Shown here: piece by piece, positions 34,501 to 41,749 of the stretch
Position numbering within the stretch: the stretch's first letter is position 1
Layout of the letters: the number at the start of each line of letters is the position of its first letter
Position numbers and translations under genes: made by a program
The notes under the pieces: model-generated
What the model saw: only the letters and a program-made list of their open reading frames with translations
The model's database searches: none
Told to the model about the DNA's origin: nothing
Assembly: GCA_016715405.1 (NCBI GenBank)
Contig: JADKAE010000031.1
Coordinates: 1 to 41,749 of the forward strand
Source of the DNA: Saprospiraceae bacterium
GTDB taxonomy: Bacteria; Bacteroidota; Bacteroidia; Chitinophagales; Saprospiraceae
Length of the DNA: 41,749 bases
Direction of reading: 5' to 3'

Positions 34501-37500
34501 GGTTCGGATCGGTGGTGCCCGACGGTGGGTTCACCGTCGCGGTATTCACCAGGTTGCCCGTCTGGCCGGCAGGTACCGATACGTTGATGGTATAGGTAAT
34601 CGAACCGCCGACCGGGATGTTTACCGTCTGGCTGATGTTGCCGGCTCCTGCTGCGGTACCTGAGGCTCCGCCTGCAAAGGATGCCGACCAACTTGTAATG
34701 GTCGTGCCCGCCGGGGCGTTATCTACCACCGTTGCGCCGACTGCGTTACTCGGACCCGCATTAGACACCACTACCGTGTAAGTCACGCCAACACCAGGGG
34801 TGTAGGTCGCATTGCCGTCCGTTTTGGTGATCGACAGGTCGGCTTGCGGATTGGGGGTGTCGGTATCCGTGGCGCTGTTGTTGCCGGGAGTCGGGTCGGT
34901 GGTACCCGACGGTGGGTTCACCGTCGCGGTATTCACCAGGTTGCCCGTCTGGCCGGCAGGTACCGATACGTTGATGGTATAGGTAATCGAACCGCCGACC
35001 GGAATGTTTACCGTCTGGTTGATATTGCCGGCTCCCGCAGCGGTACCTGAGGCTCCGCCTGCAAATACTGCCGTCCAACTGGTAATCGTCGTGCCCGCCG
35101 GGGCGTTATCTACCACCGTTGCGCCGACTGCGTTACTCGGACCCGTATTAGACACCACTACCGTGTAAGTCACGCCCACGCCGGGTGTGTAGGTCGCATT
35201 GCCGTCCGTTTTGGTGATCGACAGGTCGGCTTGTAGCGCCGGTGTATTCGTATCTGTAGCCGAGTTGTTGCCCGGGTTCGGATCGGTGGCGCCCGCCCCT
35301 GGGGTCACCGTTGCGGTATTCACCAGGTTGCCCGTCTGGCCGGCAGGTACCGATACGTTGATCGTATAGGTAATCGAACCGCCGACCGGAATGTTTACCG
35401 TCTGGTTGATATTGCCGGCTCCTGCTGCGGTACCTGTGGCGCCGCCTGCAAATACTGCCGTCCAACTGGTAATCGTCGTGCCCGCAGGTGCGTTATCCGT
35501 TACCGTTGCGCCGACTGCGTTACTCGGACCCGCATTAGACACCACTACCGTGTAAGTCACGCCCACGCCGGGTGTGTAGGTCGCATTGCCGTCCGTTTTG
35601 GTGATCGACAGGTCGGCTTGCGGATTGGGGGTGTCGGTATCCGTGGCGCTGTTGTTGCCGGGAGTCGGGTCGGTGGTACCCGACGGTGGGTTCACCGTCG
35701 CGGTATTCACCAGGTTGCCGGTGAAGCCGGCTGGAACGTCTATTGTAATGGTATAAGTGATAGTGCCGCCTACCGGGATAGTCACCGTTTGGTTGATATT
35801 GCCGGAGCCTGCCGCCGTGCCCGTAGCTCCCCCCGCGAAAACGGCCGTCCAGCCTGTGATCGTTGTGCCGGCAGGGGCGTTATCCACTACCGTAGCACCC
35901 ACTGCGTTGCTCGGACCTGCGTTGCTCACTACTACTGTATAAATCGTGACCATGCCAGATGTATAGCCCGATTTGCCATCCGTTTTGGTGATCGACAGGT
36001 CGGCTTGTAGCGCCGGTGTATTCGTATCTGTAGCCGAGTTGTTGCCCGGGTTCGGATCGGTGGTGCCCGACGGTGGGTTCACCGTCGCGGTATTCACCAG
36101 GTTGCCCGTCTGGCCGGCAGGTACCGATACGTTGATGGTATAGGTAATCGAACCGCCGACCGGGATGTTTACCGTCTGGCTGATGTTGCCGGCTCCTGCT
36201 GCGGTACCTGAGGCTCCGCCTGCAAAGGATGCCGACCAACTTGTAATGGTCGTGCCCGCAGGTGCGTTATCCGTTACCGTTGCGCCGACTGCGTTACTCG
36301 GACCCGCATTAGACACCACTACCGTGTAAGTCACGCCAACACCAGGGGTGTAGGTCGCATTGCCGTCCGTTTTGGTGATCGACAGGTCGGCTTGCGGATT
36401 GGGGGTGTCGGTATCCGTGGCGCTGTTGTTGCCGGGAGTCGGGTCGGTGGTACCCGACGGTGGGTTCACCGTCGCGGTATTCACCAGGTTACCCGTAAAT
36501 CCGGCCGGTATGCCCAGCGTTATCGTGTAGGTGATCGTGCCGCCTACCGGGATATTTACCGTTTGGTTGATATTGCCTGCGCCTGCCGCCGTGCCGGAAG
36601 CGCCGCCTGCAAATGCGGCGGTCCAGCCGGTGATTGACGTGCCGGCAGGAGCGTTATCGGTAACCGTGGCGCCTACTACATTGCTAGGCCCGGCGTTAGA
36701 TACAACCACCGTATAGACAGTCGTCGTACCGGCAGTGTAAGTTGCCACGCCGTCTGTTTTGGTAATGCCCAGGTTGGCCTGCGGATTGGGTGTGTCGGTA
36801 TCCGTGGCGCTGTTATTGCCAGGGGTCGGGTCGGTGGTACCCATTGGTGGAGCTACCGTTGCGGTGTTCACTAAGTTGCCCGTAAAACCGGCCGGGATGC
36901 TCAATGTGATGGTATAAGTAACGGAGCCGCCTACGGGGATATTCACCGTTTGGCTGATATTGCCTGCGCCTGCCGCCGTGCCGGAAGCGCCGCCTGCAAA
37001 TACGGCGGTCCAGCCGGTGATAGTCGTGCCTGCCGGGGCATTGTCTGCAACCGTGGCTCCAGTCACGCCGCTCGGGCCTGCGTTGCCCACCACCACTGTA
37101 TAGATGGTCGTGGTACCAGCAGTGTAGGTTGCCGAACCGTCTGTTTTGGTAATGCTCAGATCGGCAGAAGCAGAGACTGTCATTTGATAATCTTCTACTT
37201 CTCCATCGGAAGAGGAGATGGTGGAGCGTTCGTCGACTGAGGCTGTTCCGACATTATCCGCAAGCGCATTTGTTGTCAGACGCAACCTCAGGTAATGGGA
37301 AGTCAGCGAACCACTCACGGTCACACCTGTCCATGTTAGCATTTTGGAACCACTGAATCCATTGGCTACGGTTGTCGACACCATTTCACCCGCGGAAAAT
37401 ATACCATTGCTATTTAGGTCAATCCAGGCATAGAGCGTAGCGGTACTACCTGTCGAGTTGACAATGTTATTGACAGTGATGGTGATGTTTTGCGGGCCAC

Positions 37501-40252
37501 CGACGCTAAGTGTCGGCAGCGAACTGATGCCGTCTTCGTCATCGGGCGACTGGTTGTTGTCGTCCCCAATGGCGTCGTTGCCGGCAGTTGCATGGAATGG
37601 ACCGGTTTCCGAATCCAGGTTGGTTCCAATGCGAAGATTGCTACAATCCAAGTTGTGGAAAGGCGTTCCATAGCTGCTTGGTGCATCGCTGTAGTCGGAC
37701 TCAATCAATGCACCAAACTCAATGCTGAAAATAATGTGTGCATCGTCATTCGACCCTGGATTGTCTTTGGTTGGGTCAAATCCACCTCCTCCTACCAGGG
37801 TAGGGCTGTGGGATGCGCTGTGTGTTGTTGTGCCCAAATACACATTTGCGCCATCAACCCACAAGTGGTTGGCTCCTCTCGGTGATCCGGTATCGCCCAG
37901 ATAGTCGTTTTGACTTCCACCCATGTAGGTGCCATAAGTGAGTGAAGTAAGGCTACTGTTAAAACCACCGAAAAACATGTCCAATCCTCCGGGGCGACTG
38001 GCCTGATAGAAAGTACCTCCGGAATTATCTAAAGTAGGAAGTCCCGAACCTTCCACGGTTCCGAATACCAGGAGAAAATCCGTTGTAACGCCGGCGCAAT
38101 TCGTAGTAGAGACAATGCGTATGCCACTTCCGATGTCATCACCGCTGGTGCCGTAGAAGGTAGCCGCATATCCGGAACTGCCTCCGGCATTTACTTTACC
38201 CACAACAACATCCATGCCGCCATAAGGCGTGGTGCGGTAAGCGTTGGCTGTGGTTGGAAAGTCGGTTCCTGAGTCGGTCGCAGAGCCTGTAAAATAAAGC
38301 GTATTCCCCACGATCTGCACATCGTTGATGGCATCTGTTCCGTTTCCTCCGATGATGTCTACATAATTAAATGCAGTTCCGTCACTACTCAACACTCCGA
38401 TGATGCCATTCTCACCCGATCCAGCCGCTGCGGCTGAATTGACTTCACCACCTCCGATAGAAGTACCCGAACCGGCAAAAGCGATGCGGCCATCGGCGAA
38501 TACTTCCAGGTCATTGAAAGTCTCATTGCCAGAGCCACCCACATAAGTACCCCAGGTCAACCCGTTCAAACTGGAACCGAATTTGGCAATATACATTTCG
38601 TCATTGCTATAGGAGTCGTCGACAACAGCTACCGGGAAATAATCGGGGCTGGAAGTTGGTAGGGAGCCATCATTGGCACTCAAACCCACCACAAACGAAA
38701 CATCGGACAATGCCCGGATTGAGGTGACGCCTCTGTTTTCGTCGCCCGTTCCGCCTAAATAGGTAGCATAAATAAGGCTGCCCAAATCCCGGGAGAAAAC
38801 TGCTACGAAGCCATCCGTGCCATTGCGTGTGCCATCAAACGGCGAACCCGTAGTCGGAATATTTTCCGTCGTCGTTCCCCCGATGAATACTCTGGTAGGA
38901 GAAAGGCTCAGGGCGTGTGCAACCACTTCATCCGAACCACTCCAGGTATTTGTAGTTGGTCCGTAATGGGTTAAATCCAGAAGATCTGAGCCGTTGGCGC
39001 TAATCCGGTAAACGACGGCTGTATAGGGGGCTCCACCATTGCCCGAAGGGAGGATGATGTCTTCCGCGTCCTGGTATCCGTCGGCATCATAAGGAGCCGA
39101 AGAATGCGAAATCTCGTTGTTGGTTGCACCGGCACAATAGACAATGCCTGTTAAGGGGTCAACTTCGATTGCGTATAGATAAGCATCAAAAAGCGAGGGA
39201 GAAGATAAGTTGCCATCCATAAAGGTGCCCCAACTCAAAATCGGGTCGATTACTACCGGAAAACGGGGGTCTATCGGCGACTGCGTTTCAAAGGCAATCG
39301 TGTTCTGGCTCACTTTGCTAAAGGCGAATTCAACCGGTACTTTACCCCGATCGGTGACCTGATAAGATTCCGGGATGTGAAATTTGACATCCGTGAAGCG
39401 CAAGCCGACGTTTAAACTGCCAACCTGGCTAATCGCAAGATTGTCCTGGCCTTCAAAACGCATTTTTAGTTTGCTGTAATCGGCTCCGGCATCCAGAATC
39501 CAGTCGAATTCGAGAGAGCCATCGGTGTTGCTGTACAAGCGCAAGTCAATCCCCGGATAAACATCCTCAAGGGTTAAATACTTGGCTGCTTTTACACCTG
39601 ACACCCAGCCATTGGGATCTTGCCCCTGAATGTAGTTGTAATTTGTGTTGAACGATTCGCCCAACTGTAGCTTTCTGCCCGGATTGGCGCCATCCAGATA
39701 CATACTAAAGGTGTGGGTGCCTTTGGTGATGCGGTGCTTTTTAGTAATCTGGTCGGCAAAAGGCCCATCACCCGTTGCCGGGCGTGTGACGGTCTCAGCG
39801 TCAATGGCAACAAAGCGAATTCGGTTGCGTTCGATGTATACGCCGCCATACATGCTTTCGTAGTAGTAGAGCACATCGCTGTTCGTCAGCTGCCCTTTGT
39901 TTTCCATAAAGCGGATCGTCTCCGCATTTTCCTTTAGCGTCTCTTTTACACGATCCCGCAGTTCGCTATCCGATTCGGCCGGCGTCTGCTCACAAGAAGT
40001 GTTTTTAGCATACATGGCCGAAGGCTTGTTGGGCCCAATACTGGTAGACTGAGGAAGGATGTCGGCGTCACTTCTTGCTGGTATGCCTTTATCGTATGTT
40101 GATGAAGGATCATCCACAGCGATCATTAACTGCGAATCTTGTGTTGTAGGTACCGATTGTTTAATCAGGGTGTCTGCCTGTGCTATCAAAATCCCAAACA
40201 ACAGGATCAAGTGCACTTGCATGTTTTGTAAATTGTAAAGAAATGTGCTCAT
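31580..40252 (-). CDS. Giant T9SS-secreted surface protein with SBBP, GEVED and ten DUF11 repeats
   Basis: 2890 residues, one intact frame of 8.7 kb. Signal peptide at the start (MQVHLILLFGILIAQADT; this Met is residue 11 if the longer ATG 40252 is used, residue 1 with ATG 40222). In order: DUF7948-like (~90-330, ENKGQLTNSDVLYYYES), SBBP beta-propeller region (~335-850, WGTYVGGSGNETFNDLEV), GEVED domain (~855-1028, DYSDAPSSYGTPFHN ... DGEVEDYQM), ten DUF11 repeats of 129 residues (~1030-2320, each ADLSITKTDG to ATDTxTPxxQ), then Cys-containing HYR-like modules, a lectin-like domain (~2600-2780) and a T9SS sorting domain (VYPNPVLYGQ ... YADGIYLIRM). It is most probably an adhesin or sheath protein. 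The near-identical repeats may be mis-counted by an assembler. Confidence 0.93.
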   Translation of the reverse strand: MSTFLYNLQNMQVHLILLFGILIAQADTLIKQSVPTTQDSQLMIAVDDPSSTYDKGIPARSDADILPQSTSIGPNKPSAMYAKNTSCEQTPAESDSELRDRVKETLKENAETIRFMENKGQLTNSDVLYYYESMYGGVYIERNRIRFVAIDAETVTRPATGDGPFADQITKKHRITKGTHTFSMYLDGANPGRKLQLGESFNTNYNYIQGQDPNGWVSGVKAAKYLTLEDVYPGIDLRLYSNTDGSLEFDWILDAGADYSKLKMRFEGQDNLAISQVGSLNVGLRFTDVKFHIPESYQVTDRGKVPVEFAFSKVSQNTIAFETQSPIDPRFPVVIDPILSWGTFMDGNLSSPSLFDAYLYAIEVDPLTGIVYCAGATNNEISHSSAPYDADGYQDAEDIILPSGNGGAPYTAVVYRISANGSDLLDLTHYGPTTNTWSGSDEVVAHALSLSPTRVFIGGTTTENIPTTGSPFDGTRNGTDGFVAVFSRDLGSLIYATYLGGTGDENRGVTSIRALSDVSFVVGLSANDGSLPTSSPDYFPVAVVDDSYSNDEMYIAKFGSSLNGLTWGTYVGGSGNETFNDLEVFADGRIAFAGSGTSIGGGEVNSAAAAGSGENGIIGVLSSDGTAFNYVDIIGGNGTDAINDVQIVGNTLYFTGSATDSGTDFPTTANAYRTTPYGGMDVVVGKVNAGGSSGYAATFYGTSGDDIGSGIRIVSTTNCAGVTTDFLLVFGTVEGSGLPTLDNSGGTFYQASRPGGLDMFFGGFNSSLTSLTYGTYMGGSQNDYLGDTGSPRGANHLWVDGANVYLGTTTHSASHSPTLVGGGGFDPTKDNPGSNDDAHIIFSIEFGALIESDYSDAPSSYGTPFHNLDCSNLRIGTNLDSETGPFHATAGNDAIGDDNNQSPDDEDGISSLPTLSVGGPQNITITVNNIVNSTGSTATLYAWIDLNSNGIFSAGEMVSTTVANGFSGSKMLTWTGVTVSGSLTSHYLRLRLTTNALADNVGTASVDERSTISSSDGEVEDYQMTVSASADLSITKTDGSATYTAGTTTIYTVVVGNAGPSGVTGATVADNAPAGTTITGWTAVFAGGASGTAAGAGNISQTVNIPVGGSVTYTITLSIPAGFTGNLVNTATVAPPMGTTDPTPGNNSATDTDTPNPQANLGITKTDGVATYTAGTTTVYTVVVSNAGPSNVVGATVTDNAPAGTSITGWTAAFAGGASGTAAGAGNINQTVNIPVGGTITYTITLGIPAGFTGNLVNTATVNPPSGTTDPTPGNNSATDTDTPNPQADLSITKTDGNATYTPGVGVTYTVVVSNAGPSNAVGATVTDNAPAGTTITSWSASFAGGASGTAAGAGNISQTVNIPVGGSITYTINVSVPAGQTGNLVNTATVNPPSGTTDPNPGNNSATDTNTPALQADLSITKTDGKSGYTSGMVTIYTVVVSNAGPSNAVGATVVDNAPAGTTITGWTAVFAGGATGTAAGSGNINQTVTIPVGGTITYTITIDVPAGFTGNLVNTATVNPPSGTTDPTPGNNSATDTDTPNPQADLSITKTDGNATYTPGVGVTYTVVVSNAGPSNAVGATVTDNAPAGTTITSWTAVFAGGATGTAAGAGNINQTVNIPVGGSITYTINVSVPAGQTGNLVNTATVTPGAGATDPNPGNNSATDTNTPALQADLSITKTDGNATYTPGVGVTYTVVVSNTGPSNAVGATVVDNAPAGTTITSWTAVFAGGASGTAAGAGNINQTVNIPVGGSITYTINVSVPAGQTGNLVNTATVNPPSGTTDPTPGNNSATDTDTPNPQADLSITKTDGNATYTPGVGVTYTVVVSNAGPSNAVGATVVDNAPAGTTITSWSASFAGGASGTAAGAGNISQTVNIPVGGSITYTINVSVPAGQTGNLVNTATVNPPSGTTDPNPGNNSATDTNTPALQADLSITKTDGSATYTPGVGVTYTVVVSNSGPSNAVGATVVDNAPAGTTITSWSASFAGGATGTAAGAGNINQTVNIPVGGSITYTINVSVPAGQAGNLVNTATVNPPSGTTDPAPGNNSATDTNTPAPQADLSITKTDGSSTYTPGVGVTYTVVVSNTGPSNAVGATVVDNAPAGTTITSWTASFAGGATGTAAGAGNISQTVNIPVGGSITYTINVSVPAGQAGNLVNTATVNPPSGTTDPNPGNNSATDTNTPAPQADLSITKTDGSSTYTPGVGVTYTVVVSNTGPSNAVGATVVDNAPAGTTITSWSASFAGGASGTAAGAGNISQTVNIPVGGSITYTINVSVPAGQAGNLVNTATVNPPSGTTDPNPGNNSATDTNTQACTATVTNCPQTGTLTCSQAEAFANNPAGLFAFLGGVVSVVPSGCGTVNISDNFNPNSSCGGTHSVTFTITYTPAGGTPIPLSFTQCVQPVQVIVQPAPLASFSTLPGNTAISCTSGAPVPTSINYSNGQSGSCQISGSVLSTISGGTQGACGGSYTETWTFTDACGRTITHSRILSVSPPPVASFVNLPGNMTINCGSGVPSPTPLSYTNGQQGENCAISGSVTSTVTFNAQACPTVYTETWTFTDACGRTITHSRTVTVNIFWENSNIGAANGGATYSCSQSTPGNFGPMQVTSAGYGSPTSDIMHFVYARLSGDGTIIAKFNNATNQGFGGIMFRESLAPGSKKASLRTQNSLNNIQREVRQTTNGAEITQQWQRLHKWLRMDKIGNIIAAYTSPDGINWWSCPSHTTVLLGDCFYVGIYAEGINVNSPTTATFDVVRITGFNQLPAPLAASDDPIWATDQTIDPGSVALPSLTDVSTTESMEKVIDLHVYPNPVLYGQELTIEVKGVTEGRVRLSVHSLQGVLMKTIWIDNADRATTTLDVSEYADGIYLIRMETDDKQVVTKKVTVLKN
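33290..37165 (-). repeat. Ten tandem 387-bp repeats encoding DUF11 domains
   Basis: The period is 387 bp (129 codons). Repeats 3 and 5-10 are nearly identical in DNA, whereas repeats 1, 2 and 4 (starting SATYTAGTTTIYTV, VATYTAGTTTVYTV, KSGYTSGMVTIYTV) are more divergent. Linker endings alternate among TDTPNPQ, TNTPALQ and TNTPAPQ, so units have been shuffled by recombination rather than duplicated once. Long shadow frames on the opposite strand arise from this repetition. Confidence 0.93.
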
Positions 40253-40520
40253 AATTACTTGTTTTTGTTTGTAAGGCTATCTTTATGAAAAATCTGTTTG
40301 TTGTGACGTCGATTCAAGCATCCTTAATTAGCATGGTTTAGTCTTGCTAATGCCACAACATTTATTTCAAATGCTTGTAATAACATTAGCTATCGCATCT
40401 CATTATGGTAGGTTAAAACCCAATATCAACTAAGATAAATGAGCTTATCAATCTCCAAAATGACTTTTGAATACTATGATGGAACTACTTGTACCAGATG
40501 ATTTAAGGAAAAAAGAAAGT

Positions 40521-40551
40521 ACAGCGTTGATTCATGTTGAATCAATGCTGT
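40521..40551 (-). terminator. Hairpin with T-rich tail, minus-strand terminator candidate
   Basis: Thirteen-nt arms ACAGCGTTGATTC and GAATCAATGCTGT pair with one G-T wobble around the loop ATGTT. On the minus strand the stem is followed by a T-rich tract (CTTTCTTTTTTCC), as in intrinsic terminators. It lies about 240 nt beyond the stop of the gene at 40794. Confidence 0.55.
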
Positions 40552-40773
40552 ATTTATTGTGCAGGGGAACATTACTAAAGTGCAAACATATATTATATAG
40601 TTCTAAATTACAAAAAAAATGCGTTTTTATTATTTAAAAATTAATGATACTATCAAAGACACCACGCCCATGACCTCATCCCCAAGTACCGGTTATCAGC
40701 CGTCTTTCGATGTAGGACAATATCGTAATCGGCACGGGATGCAATTGTTGATAATAAGTGTGTTGTACAGTAA

Positions 40774-40791
40774 ACTGTTGGCGCCAACAGT
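40774..40791. repeat. Perfect 18-bp palindrome next to a stop codon
   Basis: ACTGTTGGCGCCAACAGT is its own reverse complement over all 18 bases and ends two bases from the TAG (40794-40796) of the minus-strand T9SS gene. Without a loop it is a poor RNA hairpin, so a protein-binding site is also possible. Confidence 0.6.
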
Positions 40792-40793
40792 CC

Positions 40794-41672
40794 CTATTGG
40801 GCTATTACCAATTTTCCGGTGAAAATCCTTCCCCGCGAGTCGATAAGCTGGAAGAAATACACGCCGCCAGGTAATACTCCCCGATCAAAGACAAATTCTT
40901 GCCCGTCAAAGCGATCGGAGCGCACCAGGCGGCCGCCGGCATCCAGCAGGCGGAATTGCTTTTGGCCAGGGATCATCTCTTGTGCGGCAAAAACGGCGGT
41001 GGAGTTCATCGGGTTGCCCAAAACCCGCCACATTGCGCTGTAAACCTGGGGTTCGTCCACTTCTACGACCAACTCGCCAATGGTATGGAATACCGTATTA
41101 GTAATGATGGGAGGATTAAAATCAAAAACTATAGCTGCTGTATTTTCGATTCGCGTACCGTGGGGCAAATTGGGCTTTTGATCAATGGTATAGCTGAAAA
41201 AGCCGTGAGAGGCAACCTCGTTGACGTTGCTGTCGGGCAGCGCAATGGGAGAAAATAGTACCTCCAGCGTGTCGATACCTCTGATTTCCCAGGTGTAGGG
41301 ATGCGAGGCAAAGCCGGGGCTGAAGGTACTGATATCGAGATTAGGGGACAATACGTCGAGCAGTTGCACACGGAATGCAGTGTCCGTACCTGTGTTTTGG
41401 AATTCAATGGTGTATTGCAACGGCCTGTTGGCGGCCAGCAGGTGGTTGGGGCCCACACCTGTGGGTATGGCCGTTTTTTGGTTGGGGTCGTAGGCCAGAT
41501 TAACCATGCGGCAGTCGTAGTCGTAATCGGCGCCTCCTTCGTCGAGCCAGTAGGCCGTGATGAAGCCGGGACTAAGCCCGCCGCAATTTTCGATGGCGGC
41601 AGCGGTCAAATCGCCGTTGTCAAACTGGGTGGCTTCTATGCGATACGTGGCGCCGTCAGTTGGCAACTCAAT
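40794..41672 (-). CDS. T9SS type A sorting domain protein, 5'-truncated at the window end
   Basis: The C-terminal ~292 residues of a larger secreted protein. A DUF7619-like domain (~residues 65-185: LQYTIEFQNTGTDTAFRVQL, LDISTFSPGFASHPYTWE, ENTAAIVFDFNPPIITN) is followed by a T9SS sorting domain (NPMNSTAVFAAQ ... GGVYFFQLIDSRGRIFTGKLVIAQ). The frame ends upstream at a stop created where the sequence changes at 41672/41673. From there to the window end the sequence is an exact copy of a segment of the GCS2-CBS gene. The TTG at 41664-41666 is thus not a real start; the true N-terminus lies outside the window. Confidence 0.88.
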   Translation of the reverse strand: MELPTDGATYRIEATQFDNGDLTAAAIENCGGLSPGFITAYWLDEGGADYDYDCRMVNLAYDPNQKTAIPTGVGPNHLLAANRPLQYTIEFQNTGTDTAFRVQLLDVLSPNLDISTFSPGFASHPYTWEIRGIDTLEVLFSPIALPDSNVNEVASHGFFSYTIDQKPNLPHGTRIENTAAIVFDFNPPIITNTVFHTIGELVVEVDEPQVYSAMWRVLGNPMNSTAVFAAQEMIPGQKQFRLLDAGGRLVRSDRFDGQEFVFDRGVLPGGVYFFQLIDSRGRIFTGKLVIAQ

Positions 41673-41749
41673 CTACTACAACTGGTCGATGGCAGTCACC
41701 GGCCCGCTATTATCGGCAGCTACCAATTCACCGCTCCTCCTCGGCAAAC
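41673..41749 (+). repeat. Exact 77-bp copy of 27447-27523 at the window end
   Basis: All 77 bases to the end match positions 27447-27523 inside the GCS2-CBS gene in the same orientation; the match stops at 41672 (T against C). The copied piece fits no gene here. The length of 77, a common assembly k-mer size, points to a graph-overlap or misjoin at a contig end. Confidence 0.9.

Larger units (their letters stand above)
40253..40793. other. 541-bp AT-rich intergenic region without a supported gene
   Basis: This is the promoter-side gap of the giant surface-protein gene and the 3' flank of the gene at 40794. It holds the two hairpins listed below and is AT-rich relative to the coding DNA. A 67-codon plus-strand frame at 40619-40822 has no homology or convincing start and is not called. 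I see no clear TAnnTTTG box on the minus strand. Confidence 0.6.

Noticed and set aside
33600..36239. Several ~105-codon frames antisense to or out of frame with the DUF11 array, similar to each other
   Set aside because: They recur with the 387-bp repeat period and are shadows of the repeated sense coding; no start context or homology.
40619..40822. 67-codon plus-strand frame in the intergenic region
   Set aside because: No homology, no promoter and an overlap with the end of the T9SS gene; AT-rich non-coding composition.
41664..41666. TTG as start of the terminal T9SS gene
   Set aside because: The upstream stop comes from the duplicated 77-bp segment; the protein lacks a signal peptide, so its N-terminus is missing.

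Overview
The window comes from a Bacteroidota genome, most likely a Saprospiria-type (Lewinella/Haliscomenobacter-like) or related environmental lineage. This is inferred from three proteins with type IX secretion (T9SS) C-terminal sorting domains, TAnnTTTG-type promoter boxes, a GH97 glycosidase, DUF3667, the GNAT/carbon-nitrogen-hydrolase fusion, and A-rich rather than GGAGG-rich leaders. No rRNA, tRNA, CRISPR array or phage module was seen.

Layout. 1-317: intergenic repeats and a promoter. 318-1454: a small T9SS cargo protein. 1646-10548: one co-directional efflux operon (HlyD-type adaptor, TolC-type channel, ABC ATPase, two MacB/FtsX-type permeases, NtrC-like sigma-54 activator, NtrB-like histidine kinase). 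It is preceded by a strong match to a sigma-54 -24/-12 promoter and an upstream palindromic site, so it looks self-regulated. 10757-11572: Cys-rich lipoprotein. 11689-18091 (minus): GNAT/CN-hydrolase fusion, gatB, DUF3667 membrane protein, CapA-like lipoprotein, M23 peptidase. 18509-21144: alaS. 21109-22352 (minus): O-antigen-ligase-like protein. 22443-22892: MarR regulator. 22893-24085 (minus): di-haem cytochrome c peroxidase. 24281-25027: fabG. 25140-26447 (minus): two thioredoxin-fold proteins. 26839-31523: a GCS2-CBS fusion, a GH97 glycosidase and two small membrane proteins. 31580-40252 (minus): a 2890-residue T9SS adhesin with ten DUF11 repeats. 40794-41672 (minus): the 3' end of another T9SS protein, cut off near the window end.

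Two things stand out beyond the genes. First, many intergenic gaps hold a composite element of short tandem units (about 7-13 nt), usually followed by an inverted copy so that the whole folds into a long hairpin. Unit sequences differ between loci, yet some words are shared, and most elements start at or within a few bases of a stop codon. I regard this as the best candidate for something undescribed. Second, the sequence carries about fourteen one-base homopolymer-type indels, two nonsense changes in essential genes (alaS, fabG), a G-depleted 450-bp tract inside the efflux operon, and an exact 77-bp copy of an internal segment at its right end. These look largely like sequencing or assembly artefacts and should be resolved before any gene is called a pseudogene.
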